DNA of 7,893 nucleotides. Origin: Saprospiraceae bacterium (GTDB lineage Bacteria > Bacteroidota > Bacteroidia > Chitinophagales > Saprospiraceae). The number at the start of each line of letters is the position of its first letter. Positions within the stretch are counted from its first letter, which is position 1. Of the stretch, positions 5,789-7,893 are shown piece by piece. The notes below the pieces were generated by a model, which had not been told where the DNA came from, made no database searches, and saw only the letters and a program-made list of their open reading frames with translations. The position numbers were made by a program, and so were the translations under genes. The stretch lies in the NCBI GenBank assembly GCA_029262975.1, contig JAJCYJ010000748.1, positions 1-7,893 on the forward strand, given 5' to 3'.

Positions 5789-7893
5789 TTGAAGTATAAT
5801 CAGGGTATTATTCAAGTCCTGCTGACATGTTTTTTTTGTTCGGGAATCACCGTTGGTTTTATAGAATTAACTGCGCAGGTGCCTCCTGATGAACATCGCA
5901 TTACAGTCGATTTTGTAGAGATTCCACTAGATAGTGCACTATTGTTATTAAGCGCCAAGAGTGGTGTCGGAATATCTTTTGATCCCGCAATAGTCCCAGC
6001 AAATAAAAAAGTATCTCTGGCGGCCAATAGATTGATGTTGGGTTTGGCTTTAGACAATGTCTTTGTAAATACGAAACTGGTCTATCGGATCATAGGCAAC
6101 CAGCTTATTATTAAGCTTAGGAAAGTGACCCCGGATAATGAAAATATTACGATAAGTGGATATTTGAGTGATGCTAAATCGGGGGAAGGTCTCGTCTATG
6201 CGAATATTGCCACGTCTGATGCGGCTTATGGTAATTCTACCAATGAATATGGATATTTCAGCCTTACCGTACCTGCAGGGGCATATGAAATTCAATTTTC
6301 CTATGTCGGCTACGAGCAAAAATCAATCTATTTACCCTTATCTAATGATACTACTTTAACTATAAATCTTACGGCCAGTTCATATTTAAACGAAGTCCTG
6401 ATCCTCGGTGAAGTGCCGAAAGTGTCAAAGTATTCAGAAGAATTTGACCAATTGCCTATAGAACTGTTAGGAGGAATAGCATCACTTGCCGGGGAACCAG
6501 ATGTTATCAGGATGGCGCAAATGAGGGCCGGCATCTCATCACAGGTCGATGGTTTTGGAGGCTTGATGGTCAGGGGGGGCAGTACTGATCAGAACCTGGT
6601 ATTGATAGATGGTGTTCCCGTCTATAATACCGGTCATGCCCTGGGTCTTTTTAGCATTTTCAATAGTTCAGTGATTAAAAGTGCAAATCTTATCAAAGGT
6701 GGATTTCCTGCAAGATATGGAGGCAGACTAAGTTCTGTCATGGATGTGCGGATTAAAGAAGGAAATAATCAAAAGCTTGGAGGAAATGTCGCCATTAGTC
6801 CATTGATGGCCAAACTGACTCTTGAAGGCCCGATTTCGAAAGGAAAAAGCTCTTTTCTCGTTTCTGCAAGACGTACGATCGTGGATCCATGGTTAAAACC
6901 ATTAAGCAGATATCAATTCGAAAGAAATAATGAAGATGGCCAGATCAATTTTTTCTTTTACGACATTAATGGCAAGATTAATTTTCAGTTAGGCGAAAAA
7001 AATCAGCTGTATCTAAGCGCTTATATTGGGAAGGATCGCTATGCTAATGAAGTGACCGGATCTTTTCTGACAAACTCCAATAAAACAGTCGAAGAGTTTG
7101 ATCAAGCCGATATAACATGGGGTAATAGTATTGCTACCCTTCGATGGACCACCAATTTTAATAAAAAAATGTTTGGTCATGCAAGCCTGAGCTATACACG
7201 GTTTGACTTCGATAATTTTGATTTTAGCAGGACGATATTCGATCCAGGTTCTGCTACTTCCTCACTTGGATATTCCTCAAGACTTTTTTCTTCTGACATA
7301 GAAGATTATATAGCATCTTATGATCTTGACTGGTACATCAATGCAAGTTATTTTCTCAAATTAGGCGTGAACTACACAAGGCATAATATTATCCCGGGCA
7401 GTGACTTTTCTACCACCAGTGATGATTTGTTAGATGAAAACCAATTGATTACGATAGAAAGTATCAAGGAAAATCGAGATTTTGAACCATTTACTGGTAA
7501 TGAGTTGAGGGCCTATGTTGAAAACGAGTTCAGGATCGGTCGGCACTTCTCAGCTAATTTGGGTGCACATTTTTCTTCTATCAAAGTAGGCGGATCAAAT
7601 TATGTAAGTCTTCAGCCCCGTCTGTCGGCTCAATGGAAGATTTTGAATGGACTGAGTTTTAAGGCTGGTTACAGTGAAATGGATCAATATTTTCATCTTT
7701 TGTCATCTGGAGGATTAGGATTACCCAGTGATGTCTGGTTGCCAAGTACTGAAGTGATCCCCCCGGAGCGATCCCGCCAGTTCTCGATTTCCGCGGAAGC
7801 CCGAATATGGCGTACAGTGCTTTTTAGTATTGCGGCTTTCGATAAGAAGTTCACTGATATTACGGGCAACGCAGAAGGGGAGACGTTAGATAT
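5789..7893 (+). CDS. TonB-dependent outer-membrane receptor with STN signalling domain (3' end outside window)
   Basis: From a TTG at 5789 the frame stays open for 701 codons to the window edge. Residues 1-30 are a signal peptide ending LTAQ. An STN domain (about 37-109, ITVDFVEIPLDSALLLL onward) is the periplasmic part that signals to FecR-type proteins. A carboxypeptidase-regulatory-like beta domain follows (about 119-200: TISGYLSDAKSGEGLVYANI, NEYGYFSLTVPAGAYEIQF, YVGYE). The plug domain covers about 220-325, with GGLMVRGGSTDQNLVLIDGV (257-276), LGLFSIFN (285-292) and GGFPARYGGRLSSVMDVR (304-321). The rest is the start of the 22-strand barrel. The plug sequence is of the type often encoded next to DUF4249 proteins rather than SusD, so a sugar-specific SusCD pair is less likely; the ligand is unknown. 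TTG is the chosen start because a TAA stop lies at 5786-5788 and the first in-frame ATG is inside the STN domain. AGAGG (5781-5785) is a possible ribosome binding site, but close. A run of eight T lies within the signal-peptide codons (5830-5837). Confidence 0.92.
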   Translation, partial: MKYNQGIIQVLLTCFFCSGITVGFIELTAQVPPDEHRITVDFVEIPLDSALLLLSAKSGVGISFDPAIVPANKKVSLAANRLMLGLALDNVFVNTKLVYRIIGNQLIIKLRKVTPDNENITISGYLSDAKSGEGLVYANIATSDAAYGNSTNEYGYFSLTVPAGAYEIQFSYVGYEQKSIYLPLSNDTTLTINLTASSYLNEVLILGEVPKVSKYSEEFDQLPIELLGGIASLAGEPDVIRMAQMRAGISSQVDGFGGLMVRGGSTDQNLVLIDGVPVYNTGHALGLFSIFNSSVIKSANLIKGGFPARYGGRLSSVMDVRIKEGNNQKLGGNVAISPLMAKLTLEGPISKGKSSFLVSARRTIVDPWLKPLSRYQFERNNEDGQINFFFYDINGKINFQLGEKNQLYLSAYIGKDRYANEVTGSFLTNSNKTVEEFDQADITWGNSIATLRWTTNFNKKMFGHASLSYTRFDFDNFDFSRTIFDPGSATSSLGYSSRLFSSDIEDYIASYDLDWYINASYFLKLGVNYTRHNIIPGSDFSTTSDDLLDENQLITIESIKENRDFEPFTGNELRAYVENEFRIGRHFSANLGAHFSSIKVGGSNYVSLQPRLSAQWKILNGLSFKAGYSEMDQYFHLLSSGGLGLPSDVWLPSTEVIPPERSRQFSISAEARIWRTVLFSIAAFDKKFTDITGNAEGETLD

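Noticed and set aside
5827..5860. ATG at 5827 as the start of the receptor gene
   Set aside because: It is in a different frame from the STN domain and gives no signal peptide.
5812..6534. Several open frames of 63-89 codons on both strands
   Set aside because: All lie inside the STN, regulatory-like and plug region of the receptor, whose frame is continuous and conserved; none shows a motif of its own.
1..7893. CRISPR array, tRNA or rRNA genes, insertion sequences, phage or defence genes
   Set aside because: No regularly spaced repeats, no transposase or integrase motifs, no RNA gene signatures were seen; nearly all bases belong to six well-supported genes.

Overview
This window looks like an ordinary stretch of a Bacteroidota (Bacteroidetes) chromosome. 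The evidence is the gene content: an ECF sigma factor, a FecR-type anti-sigma factor and a TonB-dependent receptor with an STN domain; a Tat-exported xylose-isomerase-like TIM-barrel protein next to a DUF1080 lipoprotein; and a two-part M14 carboxypeptidase. AT-rich start regions with weak Shine-Dalgarno sequences and a TAnnTTTG-type promoter box also fit. The genus cannot be fixed from what is visible.

Layout. Positions 1-2040 (minus strand, 3' end outside the window) encode a secreted zinc carboxypeptidase of family M14. Positions 2117-3166 (minus) encode a Tat-exported sugar isomerase/epimerase-like TIM barrel. After a 125-base divergent intergenic region, 3292-3876 (plus) encodes a DUF1080 (3-keto-disaccharide hydrolase family) lipoprotein. 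Then come three plus-strand genes of a cell-surface signalling system: an ECF sigma factor (3980-4531), a FecR-like inner-membrane anti-sigma factor (4634-5629), and a TonB-dependent receptor with an N-terminal STN signalling domain, starting at a TTG codon (5789) and running off the right edge.

How the genes work together (inference from families). The receptor should bind an unidentified ligand at the outer membrane. Its periplasmic STN domain would touch the C-terminal part of the FecR-like protein, which controls the sigma factor. The TIM-barrel and DUF1080 pair resembles cell-envelope enzymes used for 3-keto-glycosides, but no sugar dehydrogenase is visible here. The peptidase has no clear functional link to either set.

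I found no phage, IS element, CRISPR array, RNA gene or clearly new multi-gene system. The most noteworthy non-coding signal is a cluster of three copies of the octamer CATATTAC (one inverted, two direct, 17-18 bp apart) just in front of the sigma factor gene. It looks like an operator. Lesser signals are an 8-bp inverted repeat around a promoter-like box before the receptor, a hairpin and a run of ten T between the sigma and anti-sigma genes, and the TTG start of the receptor.
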